This document shows, piece by piece, positions 54,009-62,459 of a stretch of 64,000 nt of DNA. Under the pieces are notes generated by a model. That model was not told the DNA's origin, searched no databases, and saw only the letters and a list, made by a program, of their open reading frames with translations. Source of the stretch: Lysobacter gummosus (GTDB lineage: Bacteria > Pseudomonadota > Gammaproteobacteria > Xanthomonadales > Xanthomonadaceae); assembly GCF_001442805.1 (NCBI RefSeq), contig NZ_CP011131.1, positions 1,798,001 to 1,862,000 on the forward strand, written 5' to 3'. The position numbers and the translations under genes were made by a program. Every line of letters begins with the position of its first letter. Positions within the stretch are counted from its first letter, which is position 1.

Positions 54009-54026
54009 GTGACTACTCCATGACAT
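54009..54026 (-). promoter_or_regulatory. Candidate PHO box of phoB
   Basis: On the minus strand atgtcat-ggag-tagtcac: two 7-base half sites 11 bases apart, the layout of CTGTCAT-N4-CTGTCAT. The first half matches at 6 of 7 positions, the second at 4 of 7. Confidence 0.6.
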
Positions 54027-54316
54027 AGGGTGGGCGGCATTGTCGTTATTGCGATGTGGCGCCACTGTGCAAAGGTTTCCGTACGCCGCCAATGCTGACG
54101 GGCTTCCGCCGTGGTTGGGGGTGCTTTCGCCGTCGTTGGCGACGTTATCGGCTCCGCGCGAGTTTGGCGGTCTGATGACATCGTGATGGCAGGGCTGGGG
54201 CGCGCGGCGATGACGGGCGGGGGTGTTGTCGGTTACTCGGGACTGAAATTTTGCCCGTTTTGAAAAATCGGGCGGTTGGTTGCGCGGGTTGAGGGCGGAA
54301 TCGTGACAGTGGGGTA

Positions 54317-54570
54317 GCAAAAGCAAATCCCCCTGGCCCTCCCCGCAGGCACAGCCTGCGGGCGTTCAGTGCCGCGCGAACCTGCGGTTCGCAAGCGCGG
54401 CCCTTCACCCTTTTTCAAAGGGGGGAACCCGGTAGGTGGAGGCGTGGGAGGCCGTGGGCACGCAAGTAGCCGTAGAGCACGCACGTAAATGCCTGCCCCC
54501 TTTGAAAAAGGGGGCTCGCGCCTTGCGCTGCGTGGAGGTCGGGCCGACCCGGCGGCGCGGGGGATTTGCC
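54317..54570. repeat. Diverged copy of the 8.7-kb repeat family in the phoB/bepA gap
   Basis: Contains aaaagcaaatccccct, ccctttttcaaaggggg, ccccctttgaaaaaggggg and gggggatttgccccc, i.e. the outer and inner arms of the array at 8680-9208, but with different core sequence (dyads ccgcaggcacagcctgcggg and ccgcgcgaacctgcggttcgc between them). The whole 634-bp gap 53944-54577 has no gene; besides this repeat it holds the PHO-box-like site. Confidence 0.8.
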
Positions 54571-54577
54571 CCCGGGA

Positions 54578-56215
54578 CTACTGCCGCTTGAGGTCTTCGT
54601 CGCGCACACCCTGCCGCTTGAGTTCAAGCACGGTCGGGGTGATCGCGGCGATGCGGGCCTCGATCCGGGCGCGGGCGTAGTAGTCCAGGTCGGGCTTGCG
54701 CTTGAGCGTGTTCAGCTGGACCAGGGCCTGCTCCGGACGGCCGCGCAGATAGGCGGCTTCGGCATAGGCCTCGCCGGCGCGGATCGAGTCGCCGGCGATC
54801 TCGCAGGCGCGTGCGAAGGTCTGCTGCAGCAGCGGGTCGTCGCTGTACGGGCCGAACAAGGGCCGCAGAACCGCCTGGGCGCGCTGGCCCGCGGCCGGAG
54901 TGGCGCGATCGGTCAGCACCTTGGCATAGGTCAGGGCGATGGCGCGGTTGTTGGGGGTCTGGCGCAGCAGGGCCTCGAAGCGGGCGTCGGCGGCGGCGAT
55001 CTTGCCGGCCTGGGCCTCGGCTTCGCCCAGGGCCAGGCTCAGCCACAGTTGGTCGGGGTGCTTCTGCAGCAATTCGCTCAGGCTGGCGATCGCCGCGGCG
55101 GTCTGGTTGGAGCGCATCCGCGCCAGCGCCAGCCCGTAGCGCTTGGCGTCGCTGTCGCCGCCGAGTTTTTCGTACTCGCGCACCGCTTCGCGCGGCGAGT
55201 TGGCGCTCATCACCCGGACCCGCTCGCGGGCGTAGTCGAACACGCCGGTGCCGCCGGAGCTCAGCGCCTGATCGTTGAGCTTCAGGCCGCTGGGCAGCAG
55301 CGGGTTGTCGGTGCCGGCAGCGTTGGGCGGCAGGGTGAAGGGCGCCTTGGGAATGCGCTCGACCCGCACCGCGTTGGGCGTGGAGGTCACCGCGGTGAGA
55401 CTGTTCTTGTTCGCCAGCTGCTCGGCGCGTTCCTTGGCTTCGCTGATGCGGGTGGTGGTGACCGGGTGGGTCATCAGATAGTCCGGCGTTTCGCCGTACC
55501 AGTTGGCCGCGTTGCTGCGCGAGACCACCTGCATGCGCTGGAAGAAACCAGCCATGGCCGTGGTGTCGTAATTGCTGCGCGACAGGGTCTGGATGCCGAT
55601 GCGGTCGGCCTCGGACTCGTTGGAGCGGGTGTAGTTGATCTGGCGCTGCTGCATCAGGCCCAGGCCGGAGGTGATCGCGGCCATGGTGGCGTCGTCGTTG
55701 GAATTGCTGCCGGCCGACTGGGCGGCGACGATCGCGCCCAGCATCGCCAGCAGGATCGGCAACTGATCGCGCTGCGCGCGCTCGACCCCGCGCAGCACGT
55801 GTTGCTGGGTGACGTGGGCGATTTCGTGCGAGATCACCGCGGCGACCTCGTCTTCCTTCTCCGCGGTGAGCACCAGCCCGGAGTTGACCCCGATGTAGCC
55901 GCCCAGGGTGGCGAAGGCGTTGATCTGGCGCTCGCGCAGCATGAAGAAGGTGAAAGGCTGGCGCGGCTTGTCGCTGTTGGCGGCCAGGCGCGTGCCCAGG
56001 GTGTCGAGCCAGCTGTCGATCAGCGGGTCTTCGAGCAGATAATCGTAATGGCGCAGCTGCGCCAGCATCATCGAGCCGTACTCGCGCTGCTTGGCCGGCG
56101 TCAGCAGTTCCGCGGCCGAGGACCCGATGTCCGGCAGTTTGTTTTCCTGCGCGCTCGCGCAGACGCTGGCGAGGGCGAAGGTGACAGCGGCGGTGAGCAG
56201 GGCGATGCGGCGCAA
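54578..56215 (-). CDS. bepA: M48 metalloprotease BepA (YfgC)
   Basis: 545 aa. Periplasmic protease-chaperone that degrades stalled LptD and assists outer-membrane assembly with the BAM complex. Signal peptide IALLTAAVTFALASVCASAQ; M48 domain with zinc motif HEIAH at 130-134 (VAAVISHEIAHVTQQHVLRG), ESEADRIGIQTL (third ligand Glu) and TPDYLMTHPVTTTRISEA. TPR region from about residue 330 to the end (PNNRAIALTYAKVL, RPEQALVQLNTLKRK). E. coli BepA is 487 aa. Stop at 54578 abuts repeat DNA. Confidence 0.94.
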   Translation of the reverse strand: MRRIALLTAAVTFALASVCASAQENKLPDIGSSAAELLTPAKQREYGSMMLAQLRHYDYLLEDPLIDSWLDTLGTRLAANSDKPRQPFTFFMLRERQINAFATLGGYIGVNSGLVLTAEKEDEVAAVISHEIAHVTQQHVLRGVERAQRDQLPILLAMLGAIVAAQSAGSNSNDDATMAAITSGLGLMQQRQINYTRSNESEADRIGIQTLSRSNYDTTAMAGFFQRMQVVSRSNAANWYGETPDYLMTHPVTTTRISEAKERAEQLANKNSLTAVTSTPNAVRVERIPKAPFTLPPNAAGTDNPLLPSGLKLNDQALSSGGTGVFDYARERVRVMSANSPREAVREYEKLGGDSDAKRYGLALARMRSNQTAAAIASLSELLQKHPDQLWLSLALGEAEAQAGKIAAADARFEALLRQTPNNRAIALTYAKVLTDRATPAAGQRAQAVLRPLFGPYSDDPLLQQTFARACEIAGDSIRAGEAYAEAAYLRGRPEQALVQLNTLKRKPDLDYYARARIEARIAAITPTVLELKRQGVRDEDLKRQ

Positions 56216-56578
56216 GCGGAATTCCTTGGGGCGAGCGGGCGGTGCGGAGCCGGCGGTGTTTCGGCCGGTTGCTTGGATCGAGGATCTGAACTAACGCATG
56301 AAACGGCGAAACGGGTGAAGCGGGTGGATGCGGCGGCGAACACGGGCGTGCGGCGCAGGCGTTGGCAGGATGCAGGCCGGCGCGATCGGTGGCGTGAACA
56401 TGCCGTTAATCCCGCCCCCAGGTCTGCCCAGGGCCGCCTGCCGGCCCTGCTGCGCGCACCCGACGCCGGCGTATTGCGCGGCAACGGACTGCGTTCCACC
56501 CACGCGCTTTAAACTGCCCGGACGCGCGCCCATATTCGACCGCGAATCCACCCGTAAGTTTCAGGCAGGAGAACCGTT
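56216..56578. other. 363-bp gap between divergent bepA and grxC
   Basis: No gene seen. It must hold both divergent promoters. A tttaaact box at about 56505 could be the -10 of grxC, and a good ribosome site (ggcaggag) precedes grxC. No repeat family recognised. Confidence 0.5.
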
Positions 56579-56860
56579 TTGAGCGACACCGCCCCCCAAC
56601 CGCCGTCGATCGTGATCTATACCACCGCGATCTGCCCGTATTGCGTCGCCGCGAAGAATTTCCTCAAGAGCAAAGGCCAGACCTGGAGCGAGGTGCGCAT
56701 CGATCTGGACCCGGCCGAGCGCGAGAAAATGGTCGCCACGACCAAGCGCACCAGCGTCCCGCAGATCTTCATCGGCGACACCCATGTCGGCGGCTATGAC
56801 GACATGATGGCGCTGCATCGCGCGGGCGGATTGGAACCCTTGCTGGCAGGCGCGGCATGA
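56579..56860 (+). CDS. grxC: Glutaredoxin 3
   Basis: 93 aa from a TTG at 56579, chosen for aggag 9 bases upstream. Dithiol glutaredoxin: active site CPYC at residues 19-22 (TTAICPYCVAAKNFL), cis-Pro loop TSVPQIFIGDTHVGGYDDMMAL for glutathione binding. Cytosolic, reduces disulfides with glutathione. ATGA overlap with the AhpD-like gene, which suggests joint work in peroxide or thiol metabolism. Confidence 0.95.
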   Translation: MSDTAPQPPSIVIYTTAICPYCVAAKNFLKSKGQTWSEVRIDLDPAEREKMVATTKRTSVPQIFIGDTHVGGYDDMMALHRAGGLEPLLAGAA

Positions 56861-57258
56861 GCGGCGCCGAGGACAGCGGCGAAAAAGACCGCGTCGCTGA
56901 GTTCACCGCGTTCCGCAAGCGCATGAACGAACGCATCCTGGCCGAGCCGAATCAGGTCGTGCGCCGCTTCTTCGCGCTCGACACGCAGACTTACCAGGCC
57001 GGTGCGCTGGACGTGAAGACCAAGGAACTGCTCGGCCTGGTCGCATCCATGGTGCTGCGCTGCGACGACTGCATCAGCTACCACGTCGCTCAGTGCAAGG
57101 AGGCGGGGGTCAATCGCGACGAAATGTTCGAAGCGTTTTCGGTGGGATTGGTGGTCGGTGGTTCGATCGTGATCCCGCACATGCGCCGCGCGGTGGACTT
57201 CCTCGACAAGCTCGAACAGGGCGAAGCGGCCGCGCCGGCCGGGCACGACCACGGCTGA
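56857..57258 (+). CDS. Carboxymuconolactone decarboxylase / AhpD-like protein
   Basis: 133 aa. The CMD fold core is visible: FFALDTQTYQAGALDVKTKELLGLVASMVLRCDDCISYHVAQC, quoted in parts, with the CxxC-x3-H redox motif C-D-D-C-I-S-Y-H typical of AhpD-like peroxidase partners rather than of the decarboxylase. Then EMFEAFSVGLVVGGSIVIPHMRRAVDFL. Coupled to grxC, so a thiol-dependent peroxide or hydroperoxide role is more likely than protocatechuate breakdown. Ends with a His-rich tail (HDHG). Confidence 0.88.
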   Translation: MSGAEDSGEKDRVAEFTAFRKRMNERILAEPNQVVRRFFALDTQTYQAGALDVKTKELLGLVASMVLRCDDCISYHVAQCKEAGVNRDEMFEAFSVGLVVGGSIVIPHMRRAVDFLDKLEQGEAAAPAGHDHG

Positions 57259-57532
57259 ACGGCTTTCCGCGGTCGCGGCGCAAGCCGCGACCGCGCACCT
57301 CACGGCCGACCTGGGCGGCAGGCAGCGTCTGCCGGGCTGATGGCCGCCCGAACCTGTCCGGATCGCACCCGCGGCTGCGCCGAATCGGGCCGATCGAGCG
57401 CCGGCGGGGCCGGTTCAGTACGTCTGCGCATGCAGGGGGGAGCCGCTTCCGGCATAATTAGGGGGCTAACGCTCACACTTTTGCGCGCCGCGCCCTCGGC
57501 GCGCGCCGCCCTAACGCTGGAAGAATTCCCTC

Positions 57533-58546
57533 ATGACGCAAACCATTACGGTCATCCGTGGCGACGGTATCGGCCCCGAGATCATGGACGCCACCCTGCA
57601 CGTGCTCGACGCGATGAACCTCGGTCTGAGCTACGAGTTCGCCGACGCCGGTCTGGTCGCGCTGGAAAAGCACGGCGAGCTGTTGCCGGCGGCGACGATG
57701 GATTCGATCCGCAAGACCCGCGTCGCGCTCAAGAGCCCGCTGACCACGCCGGTCGGCGAGGGCTTCAGCTCGATCAACGTCGAACTGCGCAAGCGCTTCG
57801 ACCTGTACGCCAACGTGCGTCCGGCCAAGTCGTTCCCGAACACCAAGTCGCGCTTCCCGAGCGGCGTGGACCTGATCACCGTGCGCGAGAACACCGAAGG
57901 CGCCTACATCGGTGAAGGCCAGTCGCTGTCGGAAGACGGCGAGACCGCGCTGCTGACCCAGAAGATCACCCGCCGCGGCTCCGAGCGCATCGTGCGCTAC
58001 GCCTTCGACCTGGCCCGCAAGACCGGCCGCAAGAAGGTCACTGTGGTGCACAAGGCCAACATCCTGAAGTCGACCTCGGGCCTGTTCCTGAAGACCGCGC
58101 GCGAAGTGGCGCAGCAGTATCCGGACATCCAGTGCAACGAGATGATCGTGGACAACACCTGCATGCAGCTGGTGATGCGTCCGGAGCAGTTCGACATCAT
58201 CGTCACCACCAACCTGTTCGGCGACATCATCTCCGACCTGTGCGCCGGCCTCGTCGGCGGACTGGGCCTGGCGCCGGGCGCGAACATCGGCACCGATGCG
58301 GCGATCTTCGAGGCCGTGCACGGCTCGGCGCCGGACATCGCCGGCAAGGGCATCGCCAATCCCTGCGCCTTGCTGCTGGGCGCGGCGCAGATGCTCGACC
58401 ACCTCGGCCAGCCGGAGAAGGCGACCAAGCTGCGCGAAGCGATCATCGCCACGCTGGAAGCCAAGGATTCGCTGACCCCGGACCTGGGCGGCGAGGGCAA
58501 CACGATGTCGTTCGCCAAGGCGATCGCGAGCCGCGCGGCGGCATAA
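57533..58546 (+). CDS. NAD-dependent isocitrate dehydrogenase (IDH3/homodimer type)
   Basis: 337 aa, beta-decarboxylating dehydrogenase family. TVIRGDGIGPEIMDATLHVL, substrate loop SSINVELRKRFDLYANVRP (Ser and Arg residues), DLITVRENTEGAYIGEGQ, KVTVVHKANILKSTSGLFL, IVDNTCMQLVMRP, TTNLFGDIISDLCAGLVGG (metal Asp) and AVHGSAPDIAGKGIANP. The NTEG and short length fit NAD-IDH of the type characterised from Xanthomonas campestris; isopropylmalate or homoisocitrate dehydrogenase is less likely. TCA cycle, cytosol. Upstream a cataat box at about 57455 is a possible -10. Confidence 0.88.
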   Translation: MTQTITVIRGDGIGPEIMDATLHVLDAMNLGLSYEFADAGLVALEKHGELLPAATMDSIRKTRVALKSPLTTPVGEGFSSINVELRKRFDLYANVRPAKSFPNTKSRFPSGVDLITVRENTEGAYIGEGQSLSEDGETALLTQKITRRGSERIVRYAFDLARKTGRKKVTVVHKANILKSTSGLFLKTAREVAQQYPDIQCNEMIVDNTCMQLVMRPEQFDIIVTTNLFGDIISDLCAGLVGGLGLAPGANIGTDAAIFEAVHGSAPDIAGKGIANPCALLLGAAQMLDHLGQPEKATKLREAIIATLEAKDSLTPDLGGEGNTMSFAKAIASRAAA

Positions 58547-58588
58547 GCGGCGCCCGGCAGGGCGCGATAAGCCCGATCCGATCGACGA

Positions 58589-58620
58589 CGGGGCGCCAGC
58601 AGGCGCCCCGTTTCGTTTTT
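58589..58620 (+). terminator. Terminator of the isocitrate dehydrogenase gene
   Basis: Perfect 9-bp stem cggggcgcc / ggcgccccg with an agca loop, followed by tttcgttttt. Confidence 0.85.
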
Positions 58621-58805
58621 GCGAGCCGGCGCACGGCCTGCGCGGTACGAGCGACCAGGCGGCGAGGCCGCCGCGCGGGGCCGGTGCTAGGCTCGGCGGC
58701 GAAGTTCGGCAGGACGCCGTCCACTGCTCGAATGGCCGTCGATGCACGCCCGCGTGCTTCATCGCGACGGTTCCCTCGCGGCGGCCATCTCGCATTGAGG
58801 TATCG

Positions 58806-59042
58806 ATGAAGACCAGGGAAATGAAGGTCAAGGCGCTCGCACTGTTGGCGCTGGCATTGTTCAGCGCCGCCGGCACGGTCGCCGCGATTCCGAAGCCGGG
58901 CACCTGCACCGCGGCGAACCAGGGCCAACGGGTAACGGAAACCGCGTCCAACGGCAGTTCGCGCATCTATCTGTGCGACGACAGCGTGTGGCAGCTGTAC
59001 GCGATCTGCGACAACCGCGGCCGCTGCACGATCGTGATCTGA
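58806..59042 (+). CDS. Small secreted protein, four cysteines
   Basis: 78 aa from the ATG at 58806 (a second Met six codons later). Signal peptide VKALALLALALFSAAGTVAA; mature part of about 51 residues with Cys in GTCTAANQG, IYLCDDSVW, AICDNRGRCTIVI, so two disulfides are possible. I do not recognise it. It is flanked by terminators on both sides, which supports an independent gene. Confidence 0.7.
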   Translation: MKTREMKVKALALLALALFSAAGTVAAIPKPGTCTAANQGQRVTETASNGSSRIYLCDDSVWQLYAICDNRGRCTIVI

Positions 59043-59096
59043 GCGCGCGCGGCAGCGCCCGGGCGAACGAGCCCGGGCCGTCGCGGGGGTAGGACG

Positions 59097-59127
59097 GGGC
59101 GCCTTCGGGCGCCCTGTTTCGTTCTTG
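59097..59127 (+). terminator. Terminator of the small secreted protein gene
   Basis: ggggcgcc-ttc-gggcgccct stem followed by gtttcgttctt, 54 bases after the stop. Confidence 0.75.
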
Positions 59128-59291
59128 GGGACTTCGATCGCGCCGTACTGTTTGACGAGGCCTTTTCAGAATGCCGAGGTTCGCGGCGTTATCGTCTTGT
59201 CGCGGGTCCTGAGCCGGCTCGGGATGGCGGAGGGCCCGGCGGGAAGACCGGCTCGTTCAGTTTCAACGGCCTGGCGCTGCCGCGAGATCTC

Positions 59292-59377
59292 TGTGGGAGG
59301 GAGCTTCAGCCCCGACGCTTGTCTTACGGTGATCGGCGTTCGGACCGGAAAGCGTCGGGCTGAAGCTCTTTCCCACA
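59292..59377. repeat. Intergenic inverted repeat (ggagcttcagccc family)
   Basis: tgtgggaggg-agcttcagccccgacgc on the left and its near-complement gcgtcgggctgaagctctttcccaca on the right, separated by about 30 bp. It sits in the 438-bp gene-free gap 59043-59480 before the antiporter gene, which shows nothing else beyond the terminator. It would fold as one long hairpin in the antiporter leader. Confidence 0.85.
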
Positions 59378-59480
59378 AGAAACTCGTAGCTCCCCCACAC
59401 AGCATTCCACCCCCGGCACTCGACACGCGCCATGCTGCACTGCAAAATCGCACGGTTTTCGAATCCATTCGGATGAAGCG

Positions 59481-60833
59481 ATGAATCAACCGTCCCAGTC
59501 CGGCGCGCCCTTGTCCCCGAGCGGGCTCGCGCTGACCCCGCTGCTGCTGTTCCTGGCGCTGTTCTTCGGCGCCGGGCTGTATTTCACCGCGCAGGGCGAT
59601 GCGATGGGGTTCTACCAACTGCATGCGCCGGTGGCGATCCTGCCGGCGCTGGCGTTGGCGGCGTTCATCGCGTGGCGGCGCGGGATCAAGCCGCTGGAGA
59701 CATTGCTCAACGGCATGGGCGATCACAACGTCGTGCTGATGTGCCTGATCTTTCTGCTGGCCGGCGGTTTCGTCGAGGTGTCCAAGGCGATCGGCGCGGT
59801 CGATGCGATCGTGTCGCTCGGCGTCGGCAACGTGCATCCGGCCTTGTTGCTGCCGGCGCTGTTCGTGGTCGCCGGTTTCATCTCGATGTCGCTGGGCACG
59901 TCCATGGGCACCATCGCCGCGGTCGCGCCGATCGCGCTGGGCGTGTCGGACGCGTCCGGTCTGGATCGCGCGCTGGTGCTCGGCGCAGTGATCGGCGGTG
60001 CGACCTTCGGCGACAACCTGTCGGTGATCTCCGACACCGCCATCGTCGCCAGCCGCACCCAGGGCTGCACGATGCGGGAGAAATTCCGCGAGAACCTCAA
60101 GCTGGCGCTGCCGGCGGCGCTGGGCACGCTGATACTGCTGGGTTTCCTCGGCGAAACCGCGCCGGTGCAGACGCCCGATCCGGTGTCGCCGTGGCTGATC
60201 CTGCCGTATCTGATTGTGCTCGGCCTGGCCATCGCCGGCATCGACGTGATCATCGTGCTCAGCATCGGCCTGATCATCGCCGGACTGTTCGGCGTGTTCT
60301 TCGCGGAAGACTTCGGTTTCGCCGCCTACACCACGCATATTTGGGACGGTTTCGAGAGCATGGTCGAGATTACCTTGCTGTCGCTGCTGGTCGGCGGCCT
60401 GGGCGCGCTGATGAAAGCCGCCGGCGGATTGGCGTGGCTGGCGCGGGTGATCGGCAAGTTCGCGCGCGGCCATCGCAGCCGGCGCGCGGGCGAAATCAGC
60501 ATCGCCGCGTTGTCGGCGACCACCGATGTGTTCACCGCGAACAACACCGTGGCGATCCTGATCAGCGGCGGCCTGGCGCGCGATGTGGCGCAACAGCACG
60601 ACGTGCCGCCGGCGCGCGCGGCCAGTGTGCTCGACATCTTCGCTTGCGTGACTCAGGGAGTGCTGCCGTACGGCGCGCAGATTCTGTTGGCGGCGTCGCT
60701 GAGCAAGGTCTCGCCGTTGGAACTGGCCGGCAATGTGCATTACAGCTGGTTGCTGGGCGGGGTGACGATCGTGGCGATGCTTTGGCCTTCGCGGAAGCGT
60801 AAGCAGGCCGAGGCGATTGCGGCGGCGGATTGA
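59481..60833 (+). CDS. NhaC-family Na+/H+ antiporter
   Basis: 450 aa, about 11-12 transmembrane helices, inner membrane. PLLLFLALFFGAGLYFTAQGD, AFIAWRRGIKPLETLLNGMGDHNVVLMCLIFLLAGGF in parts, the conserved VIGGATFGDNLSVISDTAIVAS (charged ion-path residues), DVFTANNTVAILISGGLARD and CVTQGVLPYGAQILLAASLS. Expels Na+ or exchanges an organic acid in exchange for protons; members of this family include malate/lactate antiporters, so cargo is open. Monocistronic. No Shine-Dalgarno is obvious (atgaagcg lies 9 bases upstream). Confidence 0.88.
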   Translation: MNQPSQSGAPLSPSGLALTPLLLFLALFFGAGLYFTAQGDAMGFYQLHAPVAILPALALAAFIAWRRGIKPLETLLNGMGDHNVVLMCLIFLLAGGFVEVSKAIGAVDAIVSLGVGNVHPALLLPALFVVAGFISMSLGTSMGTIAAVAPIALGVSDASGLDRALVLGAVIGGATFGDNLSVISDTAIVASRTQGCTMREKFRENLKLALPAALGTLILLGFLGETAPVQTPDPVSPWLILPYLIVLGLAIAGIDVIIVLSIGLIIAGLFGVFFAEDFGFAAYTTHIWDGFESMVEITLLSLLVGGLGALMKAAGGLAWLARVIGKFARGHRSRRAGEISIAALSATTDVFTANNTVAILISGGLARDVAQQHDVPPARAASVLDIFACVTQGVLPYGAQILLAASLSKVSPLELAGNVHYSWLLGGVTIVAMLWPSRKRKQAEAIAAAD

Positions 60834-60835
60834 GT

Positions 60836-61022
60836 TCGCGGGCCCTCACCCCAACCCCGCCCCGGCCCAAACGCATAGCGTTTGGGCGTTCGCGGACGCG
60901 CGAGCCGATGGCTCGCAAGCAGCGTCCACTCACCCCGCAAGCGGGAGAGGGGCTTAATCAGCAGTGTTGGTGAAGTGGCGTTCGTTCCCTCTCCCGCTTG
61001 CGGGAGAGGGCCAGGGTGAGGG
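60836..61022. repeat. Second copy of the 2.5-kb intergenic repeat pair
   Basis: Contains cccaaacgcatagcgtttgggc, gcgagccgatggctcgcaag, and opposed ctctcccgcttgcgggagag modules with flanking ccctcacccc, the same modules in the same association as in 2480-2700. Lies in the 279-bp gap between the antiporter and the lytic transglycosylase. Confidence 0.8.
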
Positions 61023-61071
61023 ATGAGCGCGAAGCGCGAACGCTCTCCACACCGTGGCGCAGGAACAAAAA

Positions 61072-61094
61072 AAGCCCGGCATAGCCGGGCTTTT
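61072..61094. terminator. Bidirectional terminator
   Basis: agcccggc-ata-gccgggct stem with A-run on one side (aacaaaaaa) and T-run (tttttct) on the other; serves the convergent antiporter and transglycosylase units. Confidence 0.85.
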
Positions 61095-61112
61095 TCTATC
61101 AACGCGACCGCG

Positions 61113-62459
61113 CTACTTACGCCCGGGCTTAGGCCCATCGATCAACAACGCCTGCCCCGGCTTCAACACCGTCTTCGCATTCAAGCCATTGAGCTTGAGC
61201 AGATCCGCCGCGCGCACGCCGTAGCGCTTGGCGATGGTCCACGCGTTCTCGCCGCGGCCGACGGTGTGGCGTCGCGGCGCGGCGGCGACGTGCTTGCCGG
61301 CTTTGGTTTTCTTGCCGTCGCTGTCGGTGTCGTCGGGCGCTTCGGCCGATGCGGAAGTGGAGGCCGCTTCGCTCGGCGCCAATGTCGTGGAGAACACCTT
61401 CGCGCCCACATTCGCATCGCTGCCCGCAGCCGCGCTTGGAAACAATTCGCCGCCGGCGAGCGAAAGCCCGGATGCGCCCGATCCGGGCGTGCCGATCGCG
61501 CTGGCGGCCACCGCCAGCAGCGGCGCGCGCTGGCCGCCGGGGCGGACGATGCGGCCGTTGTCGAACACCGGGTTCAGACGCAGCAACTGCGCCGAGTCCT
61601 GATCGGTGCGCGCGGCCCATTCGCCGATGCTGTCGATCTCCGCCGGCACCGTCACCGCGGCCAGCCGCGGCACCGGCCGGTCCAGCGCGTTGAGCCATTC
61701 GGCGCGGTCGTCGGCCTGCTCCATCAGGCAGGACAGGGCGTGCAGCTTGCGCACGTAGGCGGTGGTGATGTCGGACAGCCCGGTGAGGTCGTCGTGGCGG
61801 GTGGCGGCAATGCTCTGGCCGCCGCGCTTGACCGCGTTGAGCACGCGGTATTCGCCTGCGTTGTAGGCCATCACCGTCAGCCGCCAGTCGCCGCCGAACA
61901 TGCCGTGCAGAGTTTTCAGGTAGCGCACCGCGGCCTGGGTGGACTCCACCGGCGACAGGCGGCCGTCGTAGCCCTCGCGCATCGGCACGCGATGGTTGCG
62001 CGCGGTCATCGCGATCATCTGCCACAGCCCGGCCGGGCCGCTGGCGCTGCGCGCGCCGGGGCGGTAGCCGCTTTCGACGAACGGGATCAGCGCGTATTCG
62101 GTCGGCAGGCTGGCTTCGCGCAGGGCATCGACCACGTAGCCGAACAGCGGCAGCAGGTCGTCGTCCTTGGCCGCCAGGCGCTTGGGCGCGGTGGCGAAGT
62201 GCTGGCGCCAGCGGCTGCTGACCCCGGGTTCGCAGGTCTTGTCGGCCAGGCCGTCGCGGAAGCGTTGGTAGATGTCGCGGCCGTTGCGGGTGGGGCCGGT
62301 GTCGTTGGCCGGGTCGGCGGCCGGCGGCGGCGCTAACTGGGCGGCGTCGGCCGCCAGCGCCGGCGCGGGCAGGGCCGCGCTCAGGTACAGGCAGGCGGCC
62401 AGGGCCGCGTGCAGCGGCCGGCGCGAAGCCGCCCGGGCCAGGGCGCGCGCCGGTCTCAC
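61113..62459 (-). CDS. mltD: Membrane-bound lytic murein transglycosylase, MltD-like
   Basis: 448 aa from a GTG at 62457-62459 that overlaps the gloB stop (GTGA). Signal peptide (ALAACLYLSAALPAPALAA), SLT family-1E domain with catalytic Glu in YALIPFVESGYRPGARS, GLWQMIAMTARNHRV, VMAYNAGEYRVLNAV, then a Ser/Ala-rich linker and one LysM at the C-terminus (HTVGRGENAWTIAKRYGV, LLKLNGLNAKTVLKPGQ). No lipobox is apparent, unlike E. coli MltD, and only one LysM. Cleaves peptidoglycan glycan strands. gloB-mltD order is the same as in E. coli. Confidence 0.92.
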   Translation of the reverse strand: MRPARALARAASRRPLHAALAACLYLSAALPAPALAADAAQLAPPPAADPANDTGPTRNGRDIYQRFRDGLADKTCEPGVSSRWRQHFATAPKRLAAKDDDLLPLFGYVVDALREASLPTEYALIPFVESGYRPGARSASGPAGLWQMIAMTARNHRVPMREGYDGRLSPVESTQAAVRYLKTLHGMFGGDWRLTVMAYNAGEYRVLNAVKRGGQSIAATRHDDLTGLSDITTAYVRKLHALSCLMEQADDRAEWLNALDRPVPRLAAVTVPAEIDSIGEWAARTDQDSAQLLRLNPVFDNGRIVRPGGQRAPLLAVAASAIGTPGSGASGLSLAGGELFPSAAAGSDANVGAKVFSTTLAPSEAASTSASAEAPDDTDSDGKKTKAGKHVAAAPRRHTVGRGENAWTIAKRYGVRAADLLKLNGLNAKTVLKPGQALLIDGPKPGRK

